In this document: positions 49,616-58,100 of the stretch, piece after piece
Position numbering within the stretch: the stretch's first letter is position 1
Layout: every line of letters begins with the position of its first letter
Origin: an uncultured Bacteroidia bacterium
GTDB lineage: Bacteria; Bacteroidota; Bacteroidia; Bacteroidales; UBA932
DNA length: 64,000 nt
Assembly: GCA_902785825.1 (NCBI GenBank)
Contig: CACZZZ010000009.1
Span: 124,001-188,000, forward strand
Direction: 5' to 3'
Notes under the pieces: model-generated
The model's database searches: none
What the model was told of the DNA's origin: nothing
The model's input: only the letters and a program-made list of their open reading frames with translations
Position numbers and translations under genes: made by a program

Positions 49616-51814
49616 TTATTTTGTCATGAATTCAAATTTATAATCGCTGAAGGACCAGACTTTTCCGCCTTCCGGAACAATGGCCTTGCCACTTCCCGAG
49701 GCCGGATCGGCGCTCAACCTGATCCAAGTGAAGGCACCCTTCTCGTAATCGTAGGTCTGGCCGTCGTCGTCGTACAAGTCAAACGTAGAGGCCTTGACGC
49801 CGTAATGGCGAACGATCACAGGTGCCTGGCCTTCCGGAACCGCTGTCATCGGCTCATACATAGGAATCATGCCACCTTCCCTGACAAAGACCGGAATCTT
49901 GTCCAAGCCAGGTTTGACTGTGATTTTCTCACTCTCGCCGACCAGTTTTCCGGTGTAGAAATCATACCATTTCCCCTCCGGAAGCACAACCTCGCGCTTT
50001 GTCTCCCCGGCGAAAAGGGGAGCCACAAGAAGACTCTCTCCCACCATGAACTGGTCTTTCATCTCCTGGCGTCGAGCCATCTTGTACGGATTGTCCGTGG
50101 AATCCAGAACCCCCTGATCATAAGTCGCTTCCATCTCGAAACCAGGCTCAAGGTTCATTGCCCTCACTGGAGGAATACCATCGAAGGCGTAGTGGGCGAA
50201 CGCGGTGTAGAGATAAGGAATAAGGCTCATCCTGAGCTTCATCACCTCCTTCACCTGCCGCTCGACATCCGGGAATGACCAAGGCTTCGTCCCGTCAGCC
50301 CAGGCGTTGAGCATGGCGAGCGGGGAGAAGCAGACAGTCTGCATCCTCCGGAGCCATTCCTCTGAAGTTTTGGAGGCCCTGACTTCAGGCGTCCATAAAA
50401 CTCCGATGAAAGAGCTGTTTATCAAGGCCGTGATGAAATCACGATGGTTGTAATAGTCATTGTAAATAACAAAGGGATAGGAAGTTGTGCCGGCATTTCC
50501 AGCCCTGACAAGGCCATAGATTCTCTCGTTCTTCTCCTTGTAGAGTCCTGTCATGAAGCTCTGCATAAGTGAGCCGTAAATCTGCCGCATCTGCTCTCCG
50601 GAGATCCCGGAAGGGTATTTGGCCACATCGGGGGCGACCCAAGAGTCGTAGCCGTCATTCTCATCCATCTTGAACCCGCTGACTCCCTTGCTGATGACAT
50701 TCTTCTTAAAATGCCGTCCCATGATCTCCTTGGTCTCTTTCATCGAATAGTCCGGAAGCATCCCGTTCCACTCGGTGTGAGTGCCGGTGAACGGCTCGAT
50801 CTCGGAGGCTATGTCGCAGTCAGGGGCCACTCCTGGATTGACCCAGAGATTGACCTTTATCCCTTGAGCGGACATATTCTTGACAAAAGAGTCGGGGGAG
50901 GGGAACCTTTCCGGATCCCACTGGTAGGTGCAGGGATATGACCGAGTCATCCAACCCGGCTCAAGGCCGATTACCGAAAGCGGGAAGTCTCTCGTTTTAA
51001 ACTCGTTAACCTCTTCCACAACTTGTTTGTCGGAATATAAGGTCGGAACTCTCTGCCAGAAGCCGAGTCCCCATTTCGGAGGAAGGACACCGCCGCCGTT
51101 GTAGAGATTGAATCTCCGAACTACATCGAGCATATTTTTCCCGGCGAAAAACACCAGCTCGACCCCTTCTGCCGGCACCAGAAACTCGAGATTGTCGGAA
51201 TATGGCTGGGGATTCCAGTCCCTGTCAGTGTTGCGGTTCTGGAGCTTCGGGGGATTCTTGGAGTCTTTCCGGACAGAGGTTCCCGCATAGACATCAATAT
51301 ATCTCGCCGCGTTGATCAGCACCCCATAACCTTTGCTGGACACGAAGAACGGCACCGGGGCATGAGTGCGCCCATTATCCGAGCCGCCATAATGGTCCAC
51401 ATGGAGCCTTGTTATCCTGCCACGCTGCTGAACAGATTTGAAATTAAGCCCGAGGCCATATATTTTCTCTTCCTTTTCAAGGGGGAAACGAATATATGTC
51501 TTTCCGTCAAAGACTTCCGTCGTGATCTCGGACTTGTCAACCGGTAGATCAACCTCTTCGATGGTGTTGATGGCGTTAATCTTTGGCGTGAATTCCAATT
51601 CGCTGAGCAGGTTCACCTTGTCCGGCTTCCCAACCTCAACCTTCCACACCCCGGACGCCACCTTTTGGTATTCCATTCCGCTTCCTGAACTGGATTCTCC
51701 GGCCCCTGAAAGGGCATTTCCGGTCCCTGAGCGGAGCCGAAGGGCCGTTCTAGAGCACCCAATGCAAACCACCAACGCGATAACAAATCCAGCGAATAAA
51801 ATCCCCTTCCTCAT
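49616..51814 (-). CDS. GH31 family glycosidase lipoprotein
   Basis: The 732-residue protein has a lipobox (VVCIGC, Cys20). Residues about 21-46 are encoded by palindromic repeat DNA and form a Ser/Gly-rich linker between lipid anchor and enzyme. The GH31 barrel has nucleophile Asp384 in GFKMDENDGYD. At the acid/base region it carries GVLWTPEVR in place of the common GD/GG loop, like some alpha-galactosidase-type GH31 enzymes. The C-terminal domains include VAPLFAGETKREVVLPEGKW. Substrate may be an alpha-galactoside or alpha-xyloside. Its ATG overlaps the folK stop (ATGA), so translation is coupled to folK. Confidence 0.82.
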   Translation of the reverse strand: MRKGILFAGFVIALVVCIGCSRTALRLRSGTGNALSGAGESSSGSGMEYQKVASGVWKVEVGKPDKVNLLSELEFTPKINAINTIEEVDLPVDKSEITTEVFDGKTYIRFPLEKEEKIYGLGLNFKSVQQRGRITRLHVDHYGGSDNGRTHAPVPFFVSSKGYGVLINAARYIDVYAGTSVRKDSKNPPKLQNRNTDRDWNPQPYSDNLEFLVPAEGVELVFFAGKNMLDVVRRFNLYNGGGVLPPKWGLGFWQRVPTLYSDKQVVEEVNEFKTRDFPLSVIGLEPGWMTRSYPCTYQWDPERFPSPDSFVKNMSAQGIKVNLWVNPGVAPDCDIASEIEPFTGTHTEWNGMLPDYSMKETKEIMGRHFKKNVISKGVSGFKMDENDGYDSWVAPDVAKYPSGISGEQMRQIYGSLMQSFMTGLYKEKNERIYGLVRAGNAGTTSYPFVIYNDYYNHRDFITALINSSFIGVLWTPEVRASKTSEEWLRRMQTVCFSPLAMLNAWADGTKPWSFPDVERQVKEVMKLRMSLIPYLYTAFAHYAFDGIPPVRAMNLEPGFEMEATYDQGVLDSTDNPYKMARRQEMKDQFMVGESLLVAPLFAGETKREVVLPEGKWYDFYTGKLVGESEKITVKPGLDKIPVFVREGGMIPMYEPMTAVPEGQAPVIVRHYGVKASTFDLYDDDGQTYDYEKGAFTWIRLSADPASGSGKAIVPEGGKVWSFSDYKFEFMTK
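51720..51746. repeat. Palindromic repeat inside the GH31 lipoprotein linker
   Basis: Twenty-seven bases (core CCTGAGCGGAGCCGAAGG) are identical, on opposite strands, to 57865-57891. A degenerate half-copy follows at about 51697-51718. Both are translated in frame just after the lipidated Cys. Confidence 0.7.
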
Positions 51815-52287
51815 TTGTTCAATTTTTTAAAATATTCCGGAAACGCGTCCCGCAAAGACCGCCTGGCGATCTGCCGCAAAGGAACCATGACGAAAGGCCG
51901 GTCCGCAATGCCTTTATGCGGTATCGTAAGTTCTGGAATATCAATTATTTCTCTTCCGTAAAACAAGATGTCTATGTCGATAATCCTGGAATGGTAAACC
52001 CTTTTCCCCTCGGAGTCATATTCCGGAGGATCCATCCGCCCCATCTCCCGCTCGATTGATTTTATCATGTACAGCGTCCATAGTGGGCTCTCTGCGGGGA
52101 TGCGGTACAGAACTGCCGCATTGAGGAACTTCCCGCCGGAGAACCCCACCGGCTCAGTCTCAATCAGACTGGACAACGCTGAATAGTGAACCCCGAAAGC
52201 CTCATCCATCCGGCGCAAAGCTTCAAGGATGTTGGCTTCCCGATCCCCGAGGTTGCTTCCAAGTGAGAAATAGACGTTCACCACCAT
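51811..52287 (-). CDS. folK: 2-amino-4-hydroxy-6-hydroxymethyldihydropteridine pyrophosphokinase (HPPK)
   Basis: The 158-residue cytoplasmic enzyme transfers pyrophosphate from ATP to the pterin in folate synthesis. It has the N-terminal YFSLGSNLGDR near residues 6-16, SLIETEPVG, FLNAAV, and the metal-binding RIIDIDILFYG (two Asp) with TIPHKGIADRPFVMVPL. Length is normal. Unusually it sits inside a glycosidase operon: one base separates it from the upstream GH29 stop and it overlaps the GH31 start by 4 bases. Confidence 0.93.
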   Translation of the reverse strand: MVVNVYFSLGSNLGDREANILEALRRMDEAFGVHYSALSSLIETEPVGFSGGKFLNAAVLYRIPAESPLWTLYMIKSIEREMGRMDPPEYDSEGKRVYHSRIIDIDILFYGREIIDIPELTIPHKGIADRPFVMVPLRQIARRSLRDAFPEYFKKLNK

Positions 52288-52288
52288 C

Positions 52289-53629
52289 CTACAACTCCGC
52301 CTTAAGCACCACTATTGACTTGTCTTTGAAAAGGTTTTCCGGTAGCGAGACCTTGGTGGCTCCATCAGCGGAGACACACTCCAACGGCTGGCCGGTCTCA
52401 AGGGAAGATACTCCTTTTGACAACACGGAAGGTATTGTTACAGAGGCTTTTGTCTCTGCGATAAAGACATACAGGAATCTCTTATCCCCTTCTTGTTTCT
52501 CTGTCAGGTAAACATCCGGATCATCAACCTTGAGGCCTGAAGGGACAGCGCCATAGACCGCCTCTCCGTTCGCTCCGAGCCAAGCGCCCATCTCCCTCAA
52601 CCTCCGGATCGCCGGCGCGGGAAGGGTGCCATCAGCCTTGGGGCCTACATTCAACAGGTAATTGCCTCCCATCGAGGTGTTATTCACAAGATAGCGGAGC
52701 ATCCTGGAAGAAGGCTTCCAGTTATAATCCTTTCCATGATATGCCCATGAATTCTGCATAGTCGCTGGAGTCTGCCAAGGTTTCGAGAGCATCTCCTTAG
52801 GATAGGAGTTGTCGTGCATCTCCAGGAAGTCGATGTTGTCCCCTGGATTGTCATAACATATTCTTCCGTTGATCAAGCACTTGTCGCTGAGAGAACGAAC
52901 AAGGCGGATCAGCTCGTCCCTGCGCTCCGGAGTGATGTGGGTCTTCCAGTCCCATGTGTCGAACCAGAGGAGATCCGGATCGAATTTCTCTATCAACTCC
53001 TTGACTTGTGGAAGGGATTTTCTTTGCCAATATTTCTCGAAATCCTCGTCAGGCCTCCAAGGGTACCAATAGGGCATCGCTCCATCAGGATCTTCCCAAT
53101 CCTGCCAGTGGGAATAGTAGAAACCGTATTTCAGGCCATATTTCTTGCAGGCGGCGACGAGCGGGGCGATAAGGTCCTTCTTGTACGGGGTGTTCATTAT
53201 GTCGAAATCCGAGACATCTGAATCCCAGAGGGCAAACCCGTCATGGTGTTTAGAGGTGATTACCAGGTACTTCATGCCGGCATTGGCCGCTTCCCTCACC
53301 CAAAAATCCGGGTCGTAATTAACGGGATTGAACTCATTGATAAGACCGTTGTAATAGTCATCCGGAACCTCAAGGCGAGGCTTGATCCACTCTGCGTACC
53401 AGCTGTTCCCCTGCGGGAAAGTCGTGTCCGGCATCGTGTGGCCGTTGTAGGTCCCTTCAAGAATTGAATACAGTCCCCAATGGATGAACATCCCGAACTT
53501 AGCATCCTTGAACCATTCCACCTTTTCCGGAGAGAGGCTCATGGAGACCTCCTTGTTTTCCTGTTTTTTTTCTGAGCATCCCGCCAAAATAATCGCCAGC
53601 AGGACGCAAATAGAGTACATTTTTCTCAT
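52289..53629 (-). CDS. GH29 alpha-L-fucosidase lipoprotein
   Basis: The 446-residue protein has a lipobox (ILAGC). It has the GH29 motifs WFKDAKFGMFIHWGLYS near 39-55, TSKHHDGFALWDS near 125-137, and nucleophile Asp224 in LLWFDTWDW, followed by a beta domain from about residue 370. It shares only the fold with the second GH29 in this operon and probably has a different linkage preference. It leads the operon, divergent from the TPR regulator gene across 67 bases. Confidence 0.88.
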   Translation of the reverse strand: MRKMYSICVLLAIILAGCSEKKQENKEVSMSLSPEKVEWFKDAKFGMFIHWGLYSILEGTYNGHTMPDTTFPQGNSWYAEWIKPRLEVPDDYYNGLINEFNPVNYDPDFWVREAANAGMKYLVITSKHHDGFALWDSDVSDFDIMNTPYKKDLIAPLVAACKKYGLKYGFYYSHWQDWEDPDGAMPYWYPWRPDEDFEKYWQRKSLPQVKELIEKFDPDLLWFDTWDWKTHITPERRDELIRLVRSLSDKCLINGRICYDNPGDNIDFLEMHDNSYPKEMLSKPWQTPATMQNSWAYHGKDYNWKPSSRMLRYLVNNTSMGGNYLLNVGPKADGTLPAPAIRRLREMGAWLGANGEAVYGAVPSGLKVDDPDVYLTEKQEGDKRFLYVFIAETKASVTIPSVLSKGVSSLETGQPLECVSADGATKVSLPENLFKDKSIVVLKAEL

Positions 53630-53684
53630 AACGAACAGCGCCTTACTGCGAATATAGTCATTATTTTCGAAAGAATTGTTTTGC

Positions 53685-53692
53685 TATCTTCG
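53685..53692 (+). promoter_or_regulatory. -7 element abutting the TPR regulator start
   Basis: TATCTTCG resembles TAnnTTTG and ends 4 bases before the ATG at 53697. It overlaps the upstream part of the longer open frame (from 53676), so that frame's first seven codons cannot be translated from this promoter. The message would be leaderless or nearly so. Confidence 0.4.
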
Positions 53693-53696
53693 CGCC

Positions 53697-55334
53697 ATGA
53701 AAACTAAAAAACTTCTTCTTATTCTTTGTGTTTTAGCGATAGTGTCGTGCGGAGGGAAAAAGAATATGCCTTTAACACGACTCAATGACATCGCCTCGTA
53801 TCTTGACGATCATCCGGACAGCGCTCTTAATGAGCTTAAATCTATTGACACTCTGATACTTAAGTCAAAAGCCAGCAAAGCCAAATACAGTGTTCTTCTC
53901 GCAGCCGCCCTCGACAAGAACGACTTCATCACGACTGATACTAGGATCGTGGAACCAGCCGTCGATTATTACGACAGGCACGGAAGCCCAGAGGATCGTC
54001 TGAAGGCCTACATGTACTTAGGCACCGCTCAGTTTAATAACGAAGACTACAGCAATGCGATCGTGTCTTATTACAAAGCTGTTGAAAGCGTACCGGAGGT
54101 TGATAATCAGAAGCTTGTAGGGATCCTGTACACGAGGATCGGAAGGACTTACGGATACACGAATGATTTCTTACAAGCAGCAGAATTTTTTGATAAATCC
54201 ATCGCTTGTTTTAAAGAAAGCGGAAACAAAGACTTTGAAGGTTGGTCTAAAACTCAGACCGCCAAACAAATGTCAAATCTAAAAAAATGGGAAACAGCAG
54301 ATAGCCTTTATCGGGATCTATTATCGGACACCTCAATCTCTATTACGTTAAGAGCAACGGCTGAACTCTCTTATGCCAACTATCTCCTCACAAAACCAGT
54401 TTCTGACGATACAAAAGCTTTGGAATACTATACTCGCGGAATTAATGATGGGGGGATAATCGATAATATTGATTATTTATATGGATATGCCTATGCCTTA
54501 AAAGTAGGAGGGAAAGAGGAAGAGGCCGAGAAAGTCTTGCACCAAATTAAACAAGAAGGAAAATACGACTATTCTTCAGACGTTTACTGGCGATATAGAC
54601 TGGCGCTCCACGAAAAAGACTATGCGACGGCTCACAGGGCTTTATGGGCAGCTACTCAATCGGTCGATTCCGCTATGACGGCGACGCTCGCTACATCAGC
54701 AGCTAATGCCCAGCGAGTCTTTTTTGAGCAAAAAGACATTGCCTCAAGACTTAAGATCAACAACCAGCGAAAGTTGATAACAATTGTTGTTCTCGCCTTA
54801 TTGATCAGCATTCTGACAGGCGTATTACTTAATACCATAAAGAAGAAATCAAAACTCGAGGAGAGAGACAAGATGAACCGCTTGGTGGATTCTCTAAACC
54901 GGCAGATTCAAGAGATGAAAAACGAGAAGAGAACCGCCAAATTTACCCTCATGGCTGATGTCTACGAAGAGGTTTACCGCTTCTCAAACACAGAGGAATC
55001 ATCTAAAGATCAATTATTTGCTAGTCTTAAGTCCCGATTTGGAGACCTGCGCTTAGATAATAAGGCACAGTCCAACTTTGAGCGAATGCTTGACAAGGAT
55101 CTGGACGGGATAATGAGCCAATTCCGGCAAGACTATCCCAACCTTTCCGAGGACGAGTTCAAACTGGCCAGTTACTATTTCGCCGGATTTGACAACACTA
55201 CCGTGATGATGATCCTGGGACTGCCCAACCTTGAGACCACCCGTAAAAGGAAAAGTCGACTGAAAAAGAAGATTCTTGACTCCGTGATCCTGAACAAAGA
55301 GAAATACATCTCAACTTTCGAGAAACACTCTTAA
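53697..55334 (+). CDS. TPR-containing membrane lipoprotein with C-terminal helix-turn-helix, likely regulator
   Basis: From the ATG at 53697 the protein has 545 residues and starts with a lipobox-like signal (VLAIVSC). Residues about 25-340 are TPR-like helix pairs (KAYMYLGTAQFNNEDYSNAIVSYYKAV, ILYTRIGRTYGYTNDFLQAAEFF). A transmembrane helix (ITIVVLALLISILTGVLL, about 362-379) is followed by a charged coiled coil. The C-terminus has a LuxR-like helix-turn-helix (LSEDEFKLASYYFAG, MMILGLPNLETTRKRKSRLKKK). This is the common Bacteroidota one-piece membrane regulator design. A target is not known; the DUF3244-like gene downstream is a frequent neighbour. The earlier in-frame ATG at 53676 is rejected because it lies upstream of the promoter box and spoils the signal peptide. 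Confidence 0.8.
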   Translation: MKTKKLLLILCVLAIVSCGGKKNMPLTRLNDIASYLDDHPDSALNELKSIDTLILKSKASKAKYSVLLAAALDKNDFITTDTRIVEPAVDYYDRHGSPEDRLKAYMYLGTAQFNNEDYSNAIVSYYKAVESVPEVDNQKLVGILYTRIGRTYGYTNDFLQAAEFFDKSIACFKESGNKDFEGWSKTQTAKQMSNLKKWETADSLYRDLLSDTSISITLRATAELSYANYLLTKPVSDDTKALEYYTRGINDGGIIDNIDYLYGYAYALKVGGKEEEAEKVLHQIKQEGKYDYSSDVYWRYRLALHEKDYATAHRALWAATQSVDSAMTATLATSAANAQRVFFEQKDIASRLKINNQRKLITIVVLALLISILTGVLLNTIKKKSKLEERDKMNRLVDSLNRQIQEMKNEKRTAKFTLMADVYEEVYRFSNTEESSKDQLFASLKSRFGDLRLDNKAQSNFERMLDKDLDGIMSQFRQDYPNLSEDEFKLASYYFAGFDNTTVMMILGLPNLETTRKRKSRLKKKILDSVILNKEKYISTFEKHS

Positions 55335-55384
55335 ATTATCAATCTACCTCTCGTCACGGTCACGCTAAAGACGTGACAAAGCAT

Positions 55385-55422
55385 TAAAAACGGCTCCACA
55401 CCCACCTGTAGGGCCGTTTTTA
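55385..55422 (+). terminator. Rho-independent terminator of the TPR regulator gene
   Basis: TAAAAACGGC (55385-55394) and GCCGTTTTTA (55413-55422) form a perfect 10-bp stem, with T-rich sequence after it. It lies about 50 bases after the stop codon. Confidence 0.75.
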
Positions 55423-55511
55423 TCATTCTTTTCGGTCACGCCATTTCGCCACACTTATGCTTTTATTCTGTCCAATCTCCCGAACTTCGCGACGAAAAAA
55501 ATGACTTCATT

Positions 55512-55907
55512 ATGAAAAGATTTTATTGTTTACTCTCCCTTCTCGGAGCACTGTTTTTTGTCTCTCCTTCTCATGCGCGGAACTATTTAGTAGAGTCTGC
55601 GGATAGTATTATATCTGTAAAACCAGATAATAAAAGCTCACAGACAACTATTCCTAAAGCTCCTATCCGAATTCCCATTTCGGCTTCCTTCAATCGCTCT
55701 ATTTGTTCAGTCCAACTCTCTTTTCTCAATAGCTTTGGAGTAATCGAAGTTGAAATCTTGAACACATCAACAGGACACATTGAAACGGGCTCCATTAATT
55801 CCGCCTATCTATCAGCGATTATCCCCCTTTCTGGCGGGCCAGGACATTATATAATATATTTCTATTTACCATCGAATAAAAAGTACTTCTGCGAATTAGA
55901 CGTATAG
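55512..55907 (+). CDS. Small secreted DUF3244-like protein
   Basis: The protein has 131 residues, a signal peptide (FFVSPSHA-R), and a single beta-sandwich-like domain: RIPISASFNRSICSVQLSFL, then FGVIEVEILNTSTGHIETG and a C-terminal GPGHYIIYFYLPSNKKYFCEL. This pattern matches the DUF3244 family of Bacteroidota exported proteins of unknown function, often encoded next to TPR-type regulators, as here. The assignment is by pattern memory only. It is more AT-rich than the GH genes. It is preceded by a weak -7-like GAACTTCG. Confidence 0.6.
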   Translation: MKRFYCLLSLLGALFFVSPSHARNYLVESADSIISVKPDNKSSQTTIPKAPIRIPISASFNRSICSVQLSFLNSFGVIEVEILNTSTGHIETGSINSAYLSAIIPLSGGPGHYIIYFYLPSNKKYFCELDV

Positions 55908-55948
55908 TAATACTAAATATTTTTCAACAAACATAAAAAAACCAAATT

Positions 55949-57223
55949 ATGATCAAAAAAAAGTTAGTGAAAGCCTTTGTTTTGGCTCTTTCGTTTATAG
56001 TAACTGTTGCTTGCGAAAAGGAAGCTTATGAATCCGAGAACATTGTCACATATGATGAGGGAACCTCAATAATGAGGTTTAAAACATATGAAGATGTTGT
56101 TGCGGCTTTAAATAACGGCGTAAAGAATATAACAACACGCTCAAATGACAGCTTTGTCTCATATTTAGAAACTGTAATGGACGAACCGGAATATGACGAC
56201 AAACCTTATGCTATTTTAAGCGAGTCTTTTGGTTCTATATTAAATAAAGACGGAGAACTCATCTTTGATAATAATCTCGTTCATGTGTCTCATTATGGAA
56301 TCCTTTACGGTCCCGCCGAAAAAGCAGATGAAATTCGTTCTCTCGCAATTAATGAGACCCTTCCTGATCTTTGTAAAACACGGGGATTCTATGCGCCGCT
56401 CTCAAATTCTAATTTTTACAAGATCGAAGGTTATGAAGATATCTATTTATATGATACTTTCAAAATCATAGAGAAACCATCTGAATCATCATATATAGAG
56501 ACAAGAAGCGGGTACAACAATTTGTCCGGTTCTCTAAACGAAGAGCAAATAACTGCAGCTTCTGTTGGTTTCAAAGTTCGAGAAAATGAACTTTGGAGGT
56601 ATTTCTGGAATAAAACTTTTACCGAACCATCCGCCTCTAATCAAAAACAATTCTTCGCTGATGGAAAACATTGCAATGATACTAAAATTTACCATCAAGA
56701 TTATGGTATTGGAACAGATACTGGTTTAAAAACAAAAACCATGAAAAAGAGGGCTTTGGGATATTGGGATAAAATCTCAGGAGACATGGAAGCCGGAATC
56801 ATTGAATTGTCTCTATTCGAAGAGCTTCCCAATAAAGCAAAATTCCCAAACGAAACAGTAAGCACTGTTTACTACGGATCTAAACAATATCACGTAGTGA
56901 ATAGATATGACTTTTATAATAAATCTATTGATTATGTTTTAAGATCCGTAACAGACCCTACAATTAAGAATATAGCTAACAGCAATAATGCGAATGCTGT
57001 AAGATATATAATAAACAACACACAAGCCGTCACTGTATTCCCATATAATATTGAAAAGAAAACAGACCCTAAAATTGAAATGGGATTCGTGGTTCCCTTT
57101 GGTGGTTACACCGCAGGGAAAGACTATGTAAATGGAAATTTCCATGTTATTCACCAGAAACTGTTCGGGCTTACAGTAAGAGATAATGAAATAAGGGGGA
57201 CTGTGATTGAGTATAACTTCTAA
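55949..57223 (+). CDS. Lipoprotein of unknown function, AT-rich
   Basis: The 424-residue protein has a lipobox (IVTVAC, Cys near 22). I do not recognise the family with confidence; it resembles Bacteroides lipoproteins with an early FKTYEDVVAALNNG segment (DUF4848-like). No catalytic motif is apparent. The sequence is rich in Asn, Lys and Tyr and clearly more AT-rich than the flanking genes, which suggests acquisition or low expression. It sits between the DUF3244-like and barrel genes on the same strand (about 40 and 29 bases apart), so they may form one surface-protein unit. Confidence 0.6.
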   Translation: MIKKKLVKAFVLALSFIVTVACEKEAYESENIVTYDEGTSIMRFKTYEDVVAALNNGVKNITTRSNDSFVSYLETVMDEPEYDDKPYAILSESFGSILNKDGELIFDNNLVHVSHYGILYGPAEKADEIRSLAINETLPDLCKTRGFYAPLSNSNFYKIEGYEDIYLYDTFKIIEKPSESSYIETRSGYNNLSGSLNEEQITAASVGFKVRENELWRYFWNKTFTEPSASNQKQFFADGKHCNDTKIYHQDYGIGTDTGLKTKTMKKRALGYWDKISGDMEAGIIELSLFEELPNKAKFPNETVSTVYYGSKQYHVVNRYDFYNKSIDYVLRSVTDPTIKNIANSNNANAVRYIINNTQAVTVFPYNIEKKTDPKIEMGFVVPFGGYTAGKDYVNGNFHVIHQKLFGLTVRDNEIRGTVIEYNF

Positions 57224-57252
57224 TATTGATTCTAATTTATAATTTTAACAAA

Positions 57253-57774
57253 ATGAAAAAGAAATTGTCGATTTCATTGATTTTCATGTGCTTTGTCGTG
57301 ATGGCTAATGCTCAAGAAGCCGTGAACTCTAGTTTTAAGAAAGGCCCTGCGGGGATAGTGGAAGTCGGGACAATGTTCAACCAAGGATTCAGTGGAGGTT
57401 ATGCGTCGGTGTCGTCCGGCTATAACGTCTTGCCAGGATTGTTCACTGGTGTCGGAGTCGGGTTCAAAACCCAGAAATTCTCTGTTCAAGATGTGAACTC
57501 CCTTCTTGTTCCTGTTTTTGCCCAGGTTCGTTATAGTCTATTGAACAAAACTTTCAGTCCATTCATTGACTTGAAGGCCGGCCTTTTGGCAGATTACACA
57601 AAGTCCCTGAAAACTATGAAAACTCCATATCCCGATAATGGTTGCGGACATTTCTTCAAGGCCGCGGTCGGTGTGGATTACAAGCGTTTCTCCCTTAGCG
57701 TCGGAGACGACTGGGGTAAAGTCAACGGAAAAGACAAGTACGCCTGGACCGTAGGTTTGACTTACCGATTTTAG
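57253..57774 (+). CDS. Small outer-membrane beta-barrel protein
   Basis: From the ATG at 57253 the protein has 173 residues and a signal peptide (FVVMANAQ). Alternating amphipathic strands (GIVEVGTMFNQGFSGGYAS, VPVFAQVRYSLL, FSPFIDLKAGLLADY, FFKAAVGVDYKRFSLSVG) and the terminal WTVGLTYRF with C-terminal Phe indicate an eight-stranded barrel of the opacity/OmpX type. Function cannot be narrowed further. The longer frame from 57226 uses TTG and breaks the signal peptide. A perfect terminator follows the stop. Confidence 0.75.
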   Translation: MKKKLSISLIFMCFVVMANAQEAVNSSFKKGPAGIVEVGTMFNQGFSGGYASVSSGYNVLPGLFTGVGVGFKTQKFSVQDVNSLLVPVFAQVRYSLLNKTFSPFIDLKAGLLADYTKSLKTMKTPYPDNGCGHFFKAAVGVDYKRFSLSVGDDWGKVNGKDKYAWTVGLTYRF

Positions 57775-57796
57775 TCGCAGCTTTTCCATTATTAAC

Positions 57797-57825
57797 AAAG
57801 GTTCCGGGAATATCTCGGAACCTTT
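57797..57825 (+). terminator. Rho-independent terminator after the barrel gene
   Basis: AAAGGTTCCG (57797-57806) and CGGAACCTTT (57816-57825) form a perfect 10-bp stem with a 9-base loop, followed by a T-rich stretch. Confidence 0.8.
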
Positions 57826-57833
57826 TCGTTTTC

Positions 57834-58095
57834 AGATCCTTCGCTGCGCTCAGGATGACAGGTCGGCCCTTCGGCTCCGCTCAGGGACCGGAGGGGTTGG
57901 CCCTTCAATCCTTCGACAAGCTCATGGCAGCACTCTGCTCAGGGACCGGATGGGTTGCGATTAACAGGCAAGGTCTAATTTTGGGTGGGAGACCTTGCCT
58001 GGGGAATGTGGCCCTGGCGGTGCTGGGAAGCCGATTAGGGAGGCAAGGTCGAAAGGCTATTTTTAGACCTTGCCCGACGCTCCGCTCAGGGAGCG
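57834..58095. repeat. Cluster of palindromic repeats filling a 326-base intergenic region
   Basis: Between two convergent genes lie several units of the dispersed repeat: AGATCCTTCGCTGCGCTCAG near 57835, a 27-bp unit at 57865-57891, CCTTCGACAAGCTCA near 57909, CTGCTCAGGGACCGG near 57935, and GCTCCGCTCAGGGAGCG near 58079. Two hairpins follow a common stem: AGGCAAGGTCT/AGACCTTGCCT (57966-57976 and 57990-58000) and GGCAAGGTC/GACCTTGCC (58042-58050 and 58066-58074). No gene is seen here. Confidence 0.7.
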
Positions 58096-58100
58096 AGCAT

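Noticed and set aside
57966..58074. CRISPR-like array from the repeated AGGCAAGGTC stems
   Set aside because: There are only two inverted pairs with unequal spacing and no cas genes; they are hairpins, not direct repeats with spacers.
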